Below are positions 44,208-57,316 of a stretch of DNA of 64,000 bases, in pieces. Positions within the stretch are counted from its first letter, which is position 1. Each line of letters opens with the position of its first letter. The DNA comes from Primulina eburnea (taxonomy: Eukaryota > Streptophyta > Magnoliopsida > Lamiales > Gesneriaceae). The DNA is taken from the NCBI RefSeq assembly GCF_022965805.1, contig NC_133106.1, forward strand, positions 36,631,913 to 36,695,912, read 5' to 3'. Under the pieces are notes generated by a model. The model searched no databases and was not told the origin of the DNA. It saw only the letters and a program-made list of their open reading frames with translations. The position numbers and the translations under genes were made by a program.

Positions 44208-44873
44208 ATGGAGACAGTGGTCGATGAGGAAGCTAAAGTTAAAGATAACTCCACCGAGATAAATGGAACCCACTATATCGCCGCCTTCAAAGATTGATGT
44301 TCCTGTCGTTTACCACCTTGTTCGGGTATATCAATGTGTGAAAAGACTGTTGTAATTTATCTTTAACTAACCTATTCTAGGATCAACATTGTGTTACATC
44401 TTGGCGGTGAAATTAGTCCTGCAAGGATGATTGTACAGCAAGGGAATTCCTATTTTGGGAGTTTTTTGAGCTCTTTGTCAATGATGTCTTGATTTGCGCT
44501 CTTAATATGTGTGTTCCCGGTGAATATACCTGCCAAGTTCAGTCCAATTCTTGGTTAGTGTGATGTGTATAGCAAGGCTTTGTTGCTGTTTGAGTTGATT
44601 GGTACTTGGGGAGTGTCATTAATGCAGTTTTTTTTTTGTTAGAAGTCCACATGTTAGAAGTGCCACTTGATCCACTTATTTTCCGTGCTATCTCCCTTTT
44701 GTTGTTCTCTCAAGTCAGAAATTTGATGGAGAACTGTTTCGTTAGGGAAAAAAAATGATTGATCTATGATCTCAATATCTCATATTTAGGTTGTTGGAGA
44801 TGGGACATTTGTTCCTGCCACCCATGATCAAGTTATGACAGTAAAGGACTTGCTTGATGATGATGAAAATTGA
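44208..44873 (+). pseudogene. Fragment of an unidentified conserved plant gene
   Basis: Two exon-like pieces. 44208-44325 starts METVVDEEAKVKDNS and, after a one-base shift, continues PPSKIDVPVVYHLVR to a GT donor. 44790-44873 follows an AG acceptor with VVGDGTFVPATHDQVMTV and then stops. The two read through when spliced, so this was a real intron-containing gene. I do not recognise the family and no function is offered. The frameshift and early stop make it a relic. It lies on the same strand, about 0.8 kb upstream of the methyltransferase fragments, which belong to a different gene. Confidence 0.5.
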
Positions 44874-45669
44874 AGGAAGAATAATTTCAGACACTGCGTA
44901 AATTCTGAAACGTGCCCACACTGGATCTGAATTGAACAAACAGTTTAAAATATCAGAAGGTTCATCAATATAAATTTTGATTCATTTCTTCATTTTTGTG
45001 CTTCCTGCTTTCTATGTGGCCTCTATAACCATAATTACTGTTGCACGGGAGGTGCTTATCTCATGGAGTGAATTCATTTCAAAGACAAAATATATTGATC
45101 TTCATGTGTGAATATTCTGTATCCCAGTTTATTTTTATAGTTTTTTTTCCATTTTACCGAGTTTATGCTCAAACACGCAATATCTTTCTCCTTATTTGCA
45201 TAAAATTTTACTTGCTCGTAATAAGATGGGTTTATTCCATTTTGTCGTGCTCTGTTGATGGAGATTACTTCAATATAGGTGCCTTGAACTCTCATGGACA
45301 ACACAATTTGTTTTAGTCCGCTGACCAAAAGGCTTGAGCTTTTAGGGTTCGAGACTTGTGAGTTATGGACAAATTGGCGTTTACAAACAAGTGTCAGATC
45401 TGTGTTCATTCTTGCATCTTCCCCTGGGCTGACCTGATGGGAAAGGAGAAAGGACATCAGTTGGAGAGTATGATATTTGACCTTATTGGTTGAAAAAGAG
45501 CCTTCCACACACGCACTAGGTGTTACACTGTGGCATTACTAACAACTCTTAAATTGCCACAAGGTTTCATGGCTTTTACCTTTGCACCATCTATAAAAAC
45601 CCCAGGCTCGCGAGCTTTGCTTATACAGCATTTGCTTTGAGAACTACTTGAGCAGTATAGTTTGGTCTA

Positions 45670-47300
45670 TGTCAATTTTGATGTTGTCCGTTGTGCACGT
45701 TGTAGGGTGCCTTGGCATATTGAAGGCAGTTGAATCCCTGTTTACTTTTAGTCGAAAAATATTATTGGATTAGTCCACAATTATTTGAGTTATAAAATCA
45801 CATGGAGAAATATTTGGGCATTAATCACCTCCCTTATTCATTTATATGCACACGTGTTTAAGTTTCCAACTCAGAAATAAGTATAACATGTAATAATATT
45901 TAGGTGGTAAACTTCTCTTGGAGCTGAATCGTTTACTGAGGCCTGGTGGTTTCTTTGTTTAGTCGAGAAACTTCCTGATGATATTGGGATCTGGGAAGGT
46001 ACATTTTTATTCTGCTATCCCTCGAAGCTGATACGGTTCTCTAGCTCTAATAAATGTGTGTCGACAGCGATGAAGAAACTCACTGAAGCAATGTGCTGGG
46101 AAGTTGTTTCAATTTCCAAGGATGAAGTAAATAGAGTAGGGATGCTGTATATCATAAGCCTGCCTCAAATGAGTGCTATGAACAGAGGTCACAAAATGAT
46201 CCCCCCCACTTTGCTAAAATTCTGATGATCCAAATGCTGCCTGGCATGCTCAGTGTCACTCGTGCTGCAATTGCTTTCTCTATTTGATTGATCTTGAATG
46301 TTTTCTTATCTTTATCTGCTCAGGAACATACCTTTACAATCATGCATGCACAAAGTTTATTTTGCTTCGTCCGAACGTGGTTCTCAATGGCCAGAACAGT
46401 GGCCTGCTAGAGTGGAAAAAACGCCTTATTGGTTGTTGACTTCCCAGGTTGGAGTCTACGGTAAGCCAGCTCCAGAAATTTTGTTGCTGATAATGAACAC
46501 CGGAAACGTGTGGTGAACAAGTCATATGTAAATGGACTGGGAATTAAAGGGTCAATTGTGAGAAATGTAATGGACATGCGAGCTATCTATGGAGGATAAG
46601 TGAAAAAAGGAAATTGAAGAATCATCGTACTCCTGTTCTTTTCTCAAGAAAACTAGCCATAATCAACAATCTTCTTTGCTTTTGAACATTCTTGTCTTGA
46701 ATTTGTATAAGCTACCCGTTACCCCATGGTAGCATTATTGGGATCTATTTATTTTTCCAGTCTCGTGCTATCTAGCTTATTCTGATCAATGGCTTTATTT
46801 GCAGATTTGCTGCTGCTCTGAGAGAATTGAATTGGTGGGCTATGAATATTGTCTCTATAGATGCTCCTGATACACTGCCAATTATATATGAGAGAGGTCT
46901 ATTTGGAATTTACCACGACTGGTGTGAATCATTTAGCACAATTACCCAAGATCATATGATCTTCTCCATGCCGATCATATTTTCTCAAAGATAAAAGCCA
47001 GGTCAAGGTGCGTGTGAGATCCAGTGTTTTGATTCGGACAACTCATGTTTTTGGCTTGTTCTAATTATTTTGATTTCTAGCCTGCAGGTGTGGTATCATG
47101 GCTTTGGTTTCGGAGGTTGATCGGACTCTGAGACCTGAAGGAAATATTATAGTCCGGGACACTGTCTCGAAAACATATTCAAGTCTATCCGGTGGGATAT
47201 CCGCATGACCTACTCAAATAACAATGGAATGCTGTGTGCACAAAAAAATGTGTGGAGGCCTAAAGATGAGGAGACAATCAAATATGCCATTGCTTAAAGC
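45670..47300 (+). pseudogene. PMT24/25/26-type SAM methyltransferase pseudogene (DUF248)
   Basis: Remnants of the C-terminal half of a plant Golgi methyltransferase (pectin-methylation family), in order. FDVVRCARCRVPWHIEG at 45680-45735; GGKLLLELNRLLRPGGFFV then TAG at 45903-45961; KKLTEAMCWEVVSISKDE at 46070-46125; CMHKVYFASSERGSQWPEQW and on through VGVYGKPAPE at 46335-46480. Then VRNVMDMRAIYGG (46558-46600), AAALRELNWWAMNIVSIDAP (46810-46870), IIYERGLFGIYHDW and VSEVDRTLRPEGN (47105-47150). Introns are still visible between some pieces. Several in-frame stops and shifts prevent a full product, and the N-terminal half and membrane anchor are missing. Clearly a dead copy. Confidence 0.85.
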
Positions 47301-48836
47301 ATCACTATGATAATACGAATCTTGAAGTTTGAATGTCAGCCACTTATAAAGTCCACGTCAGTGCTTATTCAATTGCTGCTTACTCCATCTTTCTTCAGGT
47401 TATCAAGTATATAATGCTAGCCAATTAGAGTAATTTCTCTTTGTGGAGAGCGTTAGTCCTGACAAGTGTTCACTATCACACCTCTATTGTGATGACCTAT
47501 AGCTATTATATTTAGTACGTGAGGTTTATGTTTGGAAAAGTTGCATACAAAAATAAAATCTTTCATTTTGCGGTGTGTTGAGGGGCTTAAATATGCCCCT
47601 GCCCCTTTAGTTTATAGAAATGGTTTGCATCATGCATTTGCTGCTGCTGCATGCTCTCTTAGTCCGTGGCTGTAGTGAGAGCAACAATCCTATTGAGTTT
47701 GGTATCTGTTGCCATGTGTTGGATCTCAAGTTTTTTAATCGTGAAATCGCTTCTCTTAATGCAGGTGTAATAGGTGGTACCATGGGGATATCACGGTTGG
47801 ATTAATTTTCTGTTTGGTTGATTTTGGAGACAGTTGCAGTTGTAGCATGTGTATATGTAAGACTACTTCTGTTTTACTTGTGTTGTATGTACCGTGGAGT
47901 GTGGAGGACGTTATATGAATTGGCGATGAATCGATGATTGATGAGGACAGGTTAGTGTATGTTCAAATAACATATTCCATGTAAAGTTTTTCATTGTATA
48001 AACCCTGCGTAGTGAAGTGAATTCAATCATTTGCCAAAACTTTCGACTTTCCCAAAATTATGATCTAATCCGTTGAGCAACTCGGACCAAATTTGTTGGG
48101 CTACCTTTGAAACAATTTGGGTTTGGATTTAGAGAAGGCGCCCTGATAATCTTGGAAACAAAGAATTAAAATAGCAAGGGAATTATTTAAAACTCGTATA
48201 AAACAAATTCATCTAGATTTCAAACCCATCAATAAATACATGCATTTATATATAAAGGCCAAAAGGGTGTGTTATTCATTATATTTCAATTTAGAAATTT
48301 GATCAACAGCAGCAAAAACTCAACACCAATCAAGCCTGAAATAGAGGTTAGAAAACTTGTGTAACTGAAGTGGTACTCGAGCTAAACTCTACTTGAATAC
48401 ACTCCATCATATAATTCCAAGATAGTTTATTTTTAATATCTACTCCTAAAGTAGACCCCAATAAAGCTAAGGTTTTGCCGATAAAAAAGATATCATCGAG
48501 TTTTAAAATGGAACGACTCCCACCATGTCATTTTAACGAAAAGAAGTGATTACAGTTAAGTCTATACTGTCGTGGTGGCCTAGCAGAAAAAGGCAACCAA
48601 AAACAATAGTTTGATTAATGGATTAATATATATGGGATCGAACCCCTTTTGCACCCCAAGCATGGACAACTGATTCTTTGAAATCGGGCCCTACCAAGCA
48701 ATTTAGCCACATAAATGGATTTGTATAGAGATTTGCCACTCAATCCTGCATGGTTGGTTTTTAACAAGATTTGCTCACTATAAACATTCATGTAACAACT
48801 CTTGTGGCATTTGGTTAATAGATGGTGTTTGTTTAT
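47301..48836. other. Spacer
   Basis: No gene is recognised. 47300-47950 has mixed composition and may be the 3' flank carried along with the methyltransferase copy. The rest is AT-rich. Confidence 0.4.
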
Positions 48837-49203
48837 GAGTATGTTTTTTGTGAGATGGTCTCACAGATCTATGTATGTTAAACAGATCGTTCCGGTGTGA
48901 TACACTTGTTCCACATCTTAAAAATGAAATATTTAAAATGAGTTTATAATGACTTACAATTGACTTCTATAGCAACTTGAGTTAATCATTTTCGTAAAGC
49001 AATGACGAATACAAAATAGTTACTATAGAAGTTCATTGTGCAGTCACGCAGGTGCAGGCTCGGCTCGGGACGTGACACCCGGTCCACATATACAATAAAA
49101 ATAATAATATTTTTTATATAAAAAATAATAAATTTCATAAATTAGATTGGATCGAAGATTTGTCTCACAACATTAACTTATATATCACGATAGTTTTTGT
49201 ATT
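48837..49203 (-). mobile_element. Foldback MITE, copy 8 (decayed), interrupted by a solo LTR
   Basis: Left part 48837-48890 (GAGTATGTTTTTTGTGAGATGG onward) and right part from 49083 to about 49203 (ATACAATAAAAATAATAATA onward, ending TAGTTTTTGT) are halves of the same MITE in reverse orientation. The 182-bp LTR lies between them. Confidence 0.6.
48896..49077 (+). mobile_element. TRIM/SMART-like solo LTR (182 bp)
   Basis: TG...CA ends: TGTGATACACTTGTTCCACATC to CTCGGGACGTGACA. The TTCCACATC motif close to the start is common in plant TRIM LTRs. Flanks are TCCGG (48891-48895) and CCCGG (49078-49082), a 5-bp duplication with one mismatch. No internal domain. It is inserted in an older MITE. Confidence 0.65.
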
Positions 49204-51357
49204 TGATCAGGGGCTGATGAAGAATTGTGGATTCAAATCTTAGATAGACGTGCTAGCTATGGTTTCACACGATCGAGGTAGGACGTCAAGTCACAAATAA
49301 ATAAATAAATAAATGGAAGGATAGTAAAAAAAAATTCAATAGACAATGTGTTTTAACTTAAAAATTCTTTTTTTTTCTTTTCTAATTTTTTTAGAGCCAA
49401 TTTTATAAAAGATATAAGCTCCTTCTTACACCTTTGGCATTGCAATTCCTATATATCTTGTCTAATTGAAATGTTATAGATAATAAAAGAATTATAATAA
49501 TATATAAAATCTAAAAATACTTGAAATTCAGAGGGGTGGTCTCAATTTAAGTATTTAATTTAAAAATTGCAGCACTCTAGTTATTGCAATTAAGTACACT
49601 TGACATAGGGAATGAGTTTATTAACTAATCTATAAATTACCATGCGCCAAGCATTAAAACAAAATGACAAAGAAAGGACTGCCATAATTTTCATAATGAC
49701 TACTGCTTTTCACAAAATACAATGTTTTTAATCTTAATTACCCACTCCAAAAATTTTGAAATGGAGTTTTTTAACGTAAAATGTTGTCACTTTTTTTTCT
49801 GTTGTTATTATATTTTGAATTTTAGCCGAAATATTCAAATGTTGGTTAACAAATTTTTAATATTTGGCTATTCTGATCACGTCAACAATTTCTAGTACAA
49901 CATTAAGAATTTGTGATATCGCGTCAATATTTTATGACGTCATATTAACCAAAATTTGAATATGGAGTAGATCAAAAACTAAAATAAGACAAATAAGTAG
50001 ATAAAAAATTTATTTTCCCTTTAATTTCTTTTTAAAATTAGGATGGCGACTCTCGGCAGTCTCGTCTCTAGCATACGTATATCATGATTAAACTTTCTAT
50101 ATTCATATACTTAATGTGCATGCGTCCACTTTCTTATCCAATGATTAAGTTTCAAGTACATTAATTAGTAATGAACCGAAGCTTTGTTCAGTGGTATGTG
50201 CCAAATAGGTTGCATGCGTGAAGCTATTGCATTGGAACTGAACCTTAGAAATTAGGCTCTCTTTTTTATGGTAAATGAGATCATACTTATGTGGGCACTA
50301 CTCTCACTTCATTTTTCAAAAAAAAAAAAAGTGGATCTTATATATGCATGGACAAATCTTGGCTATACATCCTATCATGGGGATAATGTCCACATGGATA
50401 GGATGAAATAAACCTTTTTTCATAAACTCAAAGCTTAATTACATTAATTTAAACTTGTGCGTGTATTGATTATTAATTGGGATAACCTGATGAAGAAAAA
50501 CGTGTCCATCCTATATATGCATGGGCAAAAACTTGTGAATATCGGTAGGGTTGGCTCGTCTCACAGATAAAGATTCGTGAATCCGTCTTGTAAGAGATTT
50601 ACTCTAAAAAAAAGTTCAAACATCACAAAATAACTTTCAATAGTTAATTTAAAAATCAAAATTTTACAAAATAAATATTTAATCATGCAGGCTCATTATG
50701 AACAAATTCATAAATTTGAAAGTTTACTACTCTACTTGTAGAAAATTTAAAGTAAACTTACTAAAAAATAATTTTTTTTAAAAAAAATCAATATTTTACA
50801 AAATAAAAATCACGTGATGAAAATTTATGATATTGATACATATACAACAAAAAATTCCAAGATACAATATATAAAAATGTGGTGAATGTATCTTAATACT
50901 ATGTAAAACAATAAAAAAATTGGATCGTCTCGAATCAGCTTGGATTGACATAAACCCGAATCAACCTGATTATTTTTTAGTCAGATTTCGGGTCCAAGCG
51001 GATTTGATACAACAATCTTCAACGCTAAAGTGATTTTTTTTCTAGTGGACGGATCGAATTCTTTTTTTTTTTTAACACTATTAGTTCCATCAATGTTTAT
51101 TTATTTAAAAAAAAACCTTAATTAGAATATTGGAATATGTTGTTGCTTCCCTTTTAAACCTCATCGAGTTGGCTTCATCACAATCTTCATTTTCACTCAT
51201 CAACTAACATTTTAAATTTTTTAAAGATAATTAATAAGCAATGTGTAATCTTCTTTGTAAAAAAATATTAATAAAAATGCTGAGAGATAATTTCTAATTT
51301 TCCTTAGAATTAACAAAACCCACAAATTTTTTATTTCAAAAAAATTACAGAACAACC
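49204..51357. other. AT-rich spacer
   Basis: No gene. At 50524-50604 an 81-base deletion derivative of the foldback MITE is visible (GGCAAAAACTTGTGAATATC to GATTTACTC). Around 50925-51005 repeated GAATCA/ACCCGAATC motifs suggest a hAT relic. The last 100 bases are probably the 3' UTR of the BIG GRAIN1-like gene. Confidence 0.45.
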
Positions 51358-52569
51358 CTAATTTATAACGACTCGTTTGGCGTCAGCACTGGTGGTTTCA
51401 TACACCGGCAATTCTTTCCTATACCTCTCCACTCCAATGGTGGAAAGATTATCTAATTCAAACAGATCAGAACTTGCACAGCTTTCCATGTCGTCATCTT
51501 CATCTTCCTCCTCAGATTCTTGATCGAAAACTCGGTTCGTGAAATGGGTTTTTCTCAGGAAATCCATTGCTGCATCCTCCACTCTGCGATTGTACTCCAT
51601 CACATGCACCTTAAGCTCTTCATCAATGGAGGATTTGATACTGTTGAAGTCATTAAAGTTGTTCTTTACGAGCTCGGAATATAGAGCTGCATTGATTGGT
51701 TTGTTTTCTCGAGGTAATGCTTTCCGCCTACACGGCTGACAATCTTCGTCATCAATTACGCTTCCGGGGAAAAAATGAACCGACCTTTTGGCGACGCTGG
51801 AAAATTTTCCGGTAGAAGACGGTGGTTTGCCGAGACATGATCTGGAAAAGGACGAAGCGGACGAACAAGTGGATGTGTTGGCGGATTTTGACGCCAGAGA
51901 GTGGTGAGGATTTGCGTTGGCTTTGTGTTTTTTTGAACTTCCGGCGGCGGCGGTGAAGAGTGAGTTTAAGAACGTGGCGAGCTTGCGGCCGGGAGAAATC
52001 GGCTGTTTCACCTTCTTCAAATCGGCATATATTTTCAGTGCTTTTGATTTGGTCTTCAGGAACCCGCTTTCATGCTTCGGATTCGGCTCTGATGGATCAG
52101 CTAAACCTCGTCTCTCACGACGGTTCATTTCAAAATCCTGGAGATTTTCCCGACTTTTCTCCTTGTGATGATGACCAGAACTTCCGGTTCTAATCGGTTT
52201 CGGCCGCCGTGAAGTATCTCCGGGAAAAGATATTTCATCAGCTTCGCCTCCGCCGGAGCTCGAATCGGAAGAGCTGCTGAAACTAAAACTATCCCCATCT
52301 TTCTTCCACTTTCTGGCCTCCGACAACTTCCTCCGCGAAACACCTTTATCACCAACCCTCTTCTCCATCAATTTCTCGATCATGCAAACCCGCTGAAAGT
52401 TTGCCATTTCTTCCTGATCACTTGGAAACACATCAGCAGTTGTGCTCTTGTTGATGGGTTCCCTGTAAATCCCCATTCCCTCTTCTCCAAGATCAAAGGA
52501 GCGGTAAATGGAATCAAGAAGTGTAGAGGAAAACGAAGGGTAATTAGAAGAACAGTTCGAAACATACAT
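51358..52569 (-). CDS. BIG GRAIN1-like protein (403 aa)
   Basis: A plant-specific, largely disordered plasma-membrane-associated protein; rice BIG GRAIN1 promotes auxin responses and organ size. Single exon. Family blocks visible: an N-terminal LLDSIYRSFD segment (about 17-26); a Ser-rich tract with basic patches; the LKIYADLKKVKQPISPGRKLATFLNSLF block (about 182-209, conserved in the family); a Ser cluster with SFSRSCL; an acidic run (EEEDEDDD); and the C-terminal LFELDNLSTIG and ELPVYETT motifs, the latter diagnostic. The start at 52569 begins MYVSNCSSNYPSF, with upstream sequence rich in stops. No breaks. A (CATA)n repeat lies about 260 bases upstream of the start. Confidence 0.88.
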   Translation of the reverse strand: MYVSNCSSNYPSFSSTLLDSIYRSFDLGEEGMGIYREPINKSTTADVFPSDQEEMANFQRVCMIEKLMEKRVGDKGVSRRKLSEARKWKKDGDSFSFSSSSDSSSGGGEADEISFPGDTSRRPKPIRTGSSGHHHKEKSRENLQDFEMNRRERRGLADPSEPNPKHESGFLKTKSKALKIYADLKKVKQPISPGRKLATFLNSLFTAAAGSSKKHKANANPHHSLASKSANTSTCSSASSFSRSCLGKPPSSTGKFSSVAKRSVHFFPGSVIDDEDCQPCRRKALPRENKPINAALYSELVKNNFNDFNSIKSSIDEELKVHVMEYNRRVEDAAMDFLRKTHFTNRVFDQESEEEDEDDDMESCASSDLFELDNLSTIGVERYRKELPVYETTSADAKRVVIN

Positions 52570-52829
52570 GATGATATATATGGTGACAGCAAGAGTATCG
52601 TTGCTTTATTGTCTGGTTTCCAAGAGTCAAAAGTTGCAGGAAAAGAAGTAAAGAAGAAGGAAAATTGAACGGAAAGGGAGCAAAGAAACAAAGATTGAGA
52701 CAATTGTAATGATGAACCAAGAACCACACTCCAGCTCCATTACTTCCCAACACTACCCCCTTTTTAAAGGACTATCTTCCACCCTTCTAATTTATCCATG
52801 ATGCTGCTGCTACTGTTTATAAGTAAATT

Positions 52830-52852
52830 ATACATACATACATACATACATA
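52830..52852. repeat. (TACA)n microsatellite
   Basis: Five to six TACA units in the BIG GRAIN1-like upstream region. Confidence 0.9.
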
Positions 52853-54796
52853 TAATTTTATGATTATCGTCATATATAATTATGTAAGTATCGCTGACGT
52901 GACTATCACAAATTTAAATAGATTTGAGAAACATAATTATCACCAACTATAAATTTTGATAACGATAATATTGGATTTTATAATACATCAAAATATTAAT
53001 TTAACACCTTCGTTCAAGTGAAATTACCATTGATCTTGAAATTTTAAATGTCCGAACAAAGGAAAACGTACGTACCATGTATTAGCTCGCCAAAAATTGT
53101 AGAATGCCTCTGTCGGCACATAAATTTTTTGCTAAGGAAAAATAGACTTAGACTTGATCGTGTCCAAATTGTATACGTCCAAATCAATGCTCTCTCATTT
53201 ATTAGGTGTGGGCCGTGTGCATATATATATATACGTGCAACAATTATAGCATTTTAGTCTAATTTGTTATGAGATTACCCAATTATCATCCAATTTTTCA
53301 CTATTACATAACTCAAAAATACGAAACAGACGAGCTCTATAATAGTATAAAGATCATACTCTATATATTTATTTATATAATCCTATCTTCTAATTAATCA
53401 CATTCTAATATTCACTGAAAAAACGGGTTCATTCTCGGCTTTTTCGTCCATGGCTACTGTGTTTGTGTAAGGAACAGGTTAACCCGACTCACGGAAAACC
53501 TATTTTTTTTGTTTTTTAAAGAATTGTTATAAGTTTTACGCATAAAGTGAAATGTAAGCAAGTGCAAATAACAATTCCTTTAATTTTTTATTTTATGTAA
53601 CCAAACCGAGATGAAGCTGTGGTTTGCACTCGTGGGTCTAAACCTTTTTCTCGAATGGTTGGCAGTGTATGATATATATTAATTATTAAATAAAGAATTT
53701 GATCAACATTCGAGCTTACTAGATAATACAAAATATTAAACCTTATCTCCTTTTTTAACATTATCTGATTTAAAAAAATTCATGGCTTACTAAAGAAATA
53801 ATAAAAACAGTAGATGATGTTATATCTTTTGTCCATATTTGATGCACAACAAAATTTTATTTCCAAGAATAAAAACAATAAAATATATTGAATATTCACT
53901 ATCTCAAAATAATATGTTAGCTATATATTAAAAAAAATATCTTTAAAATGAATAGTAATTTAAAATATTTATAATTAGAGGTCTGGATTGTGTTAAGCTA
54001 AGTGGAGTGTGATTGCAGTCGTGGGGTCTATTTTGTGTGTGAATGTATTCAATGGAGAGAATTTACCGAAGATTTGATTCGGTTCATGTTTTGTGATATT
54101 ATATTATTAACTAACTTATTGACTTCACTTTAATGAAGGACCATTTACATTAAGAAAATAATGCGATCGTTGAATGTAATTATGTAAGGCCATACTTATA
54201 TTTTTATTTTTATTTTTAAAAAAAAGAGGGGAAATCATGTTTTTTAGTCTTGCATGTTTGTTTTTTCCGACTTTAGACACATTTATGTTATTAAATTTCA
54301 GCTTTAGTAATTATCTTTGGATTTTCAACAATTTTATTCATTTTTATCGAATGTGTTGATGTGATACTACACATGTCAGCATCACGTAAAAAAATCTAAA
54401 ATTTTAAAAAACTAATATTAATAACGGACTACGACGTAAATTTGTTAATATAAAGGATCAAAATAATAAAGAAACGACAAACATACATGTTAAATATACA
54501 ATATTCCGAGAAAAGAATTTTACAATCCTAATATATGTTTTTGTTGAGTAACTAAAAACTACTGTTATTTAGAAAAATAAAAACTCACTCATTTAACTAT
54601 TTTTTTTCTGTAGGAAAGATGAGAAAATTAGGATTTATGTTATCATACGACCGACCAAAAAAAAGGAAAAAATATATATATCAAGAGAAGATCAAAATTG
54701 AGAAGTATAGGTATACATTCCTTTCAAAATGATTGAAGCCATGGGGGTCTCTACAAGGCCAATTTTCCCAACTACATCTAATACATTCATTCATAT

Positions 54797-54838
<42 letters not shown>

Positions 54839-57316
54839 ACGTGTGTATATATGGGGGTAGGTACAGATATCCCTCAAATGAGAAACCGATATGAATGAAT
54901 GATGAAGACATGAACCTCTTATGTGCATTCGACGTGGAAAAATCCCGACAAAACTATTGAGAAATCTTCTGTAACATTTTTAATAACGATCTGTATATCA
55001 CTGATAAAGATTTATCACGTATATTTATTGACGAGAAGTTAAAACAAGTGACAAGTACTCATTAAATTTTATATAATCTATATGAATGTTACAGTTGCAG
55101 AAGATTGGACTTGTTAATTGATAAGATTTGGAGTTAACATGGTACACCACTATGGTGATTTACGTGCTTTTCATCTTCCGAATTTTTATACTGTTGAAGA
55201 AAGGTAAAGTGAGCAAAAGGGTTAAAGCACATCAAAATTGACATTACATTAAAACTTTAATACTCAATGTATTACTCTGGTGGACCAAATCTACTGTAAC
55301 AAGCAAGATCGGGTCGGATTTAAATTTATACAAGGAAAAAAGTGGATTTTGCCCTTCAAAATTCATTAAGCTGTATTTCTTTGACTAAGGGACTATTTGG
55401 ATAAAGAAATAATTAGTTTTAGAATATATTTTATAACGTTGGTATTTTCCAAGTAATCTTTTTCCCTTGAAAACAAAAGGAATTTCATGTTTGGGGGAAA
55501 AATCGATTTTTTTTTAAAAAATTAGAGTAGAATTTCTAAATGGATATGAATTAATCCAACCATTAAAAGGAAACCAAAAATGGGAGGAAAATAAAACTCT
55601 ACTCTTCAAACGAACTTCTACACTCGAATCATCCAAGCGGGACTGTAGTACACACACAAACACGAAGCAAAGACAGAGGAAGATTACTTCAGCCTGGGGA
55701 CATAAGAATCAAGAAACATTCACAGGAAAGTGGCAGCTTTTGCCAATCCCTAGGTTGGATCAGCCACAACTGCTGTATGTATGCATCTTAAAGTGCGCAC
55801 AATGCAACTGCAACCAGGTTCCTTACCTTTAATTCTCAGGCACATCAGCATCATCAATCTCTTTATGCATGTATAAAGAAATGGTCACTGTAAAAAGCAC
55901 GATGGATGATTCCAAATCTGAAAGACCAAGATCCAAGGTTATTCAAAAGAAAAGTATACGAGATTACCAAATGATCAACTGAACATAGTTATTTAAGAGA
56001 TGTTAATTCAGGTGTAGGCATAGACTCAACCATCTCGACCTTATGACTGACTAATTAGATAGTGACAAAACGGGTTAAACCACTCCGGAGAATCACAAGG
56101 CATCTTATCTTCTATTTCCCGATTGCCTCGCCATTTGTAGAGAACAGAGTGTACAAAAGAGTATAGAACAACACATAAAGGAGACAACTTTTGTTAATCC
56201 CGGGGCTGAGTTTAAAATCACCTCAAACAATTGGCAGGAATCACAAAGTAAACACATAATGCTGCTCCTTAATCAATCAAGAAAGACATAAAAGGGAGAG
56301 CAAAACATTCATAAAACAGTGCTAACATCAGAACGAAACAGGAAGCCCCAGTCACTTGCTGATTTCTCAAGTTACTGTTCCAAATATTACAAAGTTTTTG
56401 TTTCAAGAGAGAAATCAAGCCTGGTTCATTTGGTAAATTATTGATAAATACATCTCAATATAGAGTCGTTTCAAATCATCACGTCAAACACCGTCTCAAA
56501 TCCAAATTGTGATATATACAATAATAAAATTTATGAACCCCTGATTTTCTGAAGTTAAATCAATCAACCCAACCAATTTTAAATTGGATTTAGATAGTTG
56601 ATAGAAAATGATAGGTACTTTTTCGCATCAAAAAACAAACTTATATTTCTGATAATGTGCATGTAGAACCACGAAAAAATTTAAATTCGGTTGATTTCAC
56701 CGTTTTGGTTCTTGTGACATATTAGTCAAAATAAATTTAGTTTATTCTATTTTTATTAATTAAATTAATAATACATGGATCAGACTTGTCTGCCTACACT
56801 GACTGACTGTCTACAATTTGGGGAAAGCATGTGTAGTGAGTGCCTGGGTATAGCAAATGATATTGAATTGAACAATTTCCTGTAAACGTTTATCTCTGAA
56901 ATCCCACAACCGAAGCTTACATAATACAAGTTCGTGGCACTCCATGTTGGCAAATACAATACGAAAGGGTTGTCTAAAAATATACTACAATTTGGTGTAT
57001 TAGATGGATAATGTGCTCATATTTTACACATTATTCATCTAATATAAGGAGAGAGAAAAAAGATGCAAATTTGCCAGAAACAGCATCTAGCTACAAATCC
57101 ACATTCTCATCGGATCAAACATCTCTGATTCCCTCTTACCACAGCCAGATCAAGAAAACATCACAAAAACGAATAGAGAAAAGAGGAAAATACAAAGAAA
57201 CAGTGAAGAAAACTACATATTTTCCTAGCAGAGACAAGCTACATGAACTGACAGGGGTTGAAGAAAACTACATTCAAGAAAATTATTGGCTATTACCGAT
57301 AACCTCGCTAGCTCAT
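52853..57316. other. Long AT-rich spacer
   Basis: No coding gene is supported. 55630-56430 is noticeably less AT-rich than its surroundings and contains splice-like sites on the minus strand. It could be a non-coding transcript or part of a long BRX 3' region, but nothing defines it. 57000-57316 is probably the BRX 3' UTR. Confidence 0.4.
54800..54836. repeat. (AT)n microsatellite
   Basis: About 18 AT units. The small open frame running through it is low-complexity, not a gene. Confidence 0.95.

Noticed and set aside
45074..45508. 144-aa minus-strand open frame between the pseudogene fragments
   Set aside because: Composition and position suggest non-coding intron or flank; no recognisable domain.
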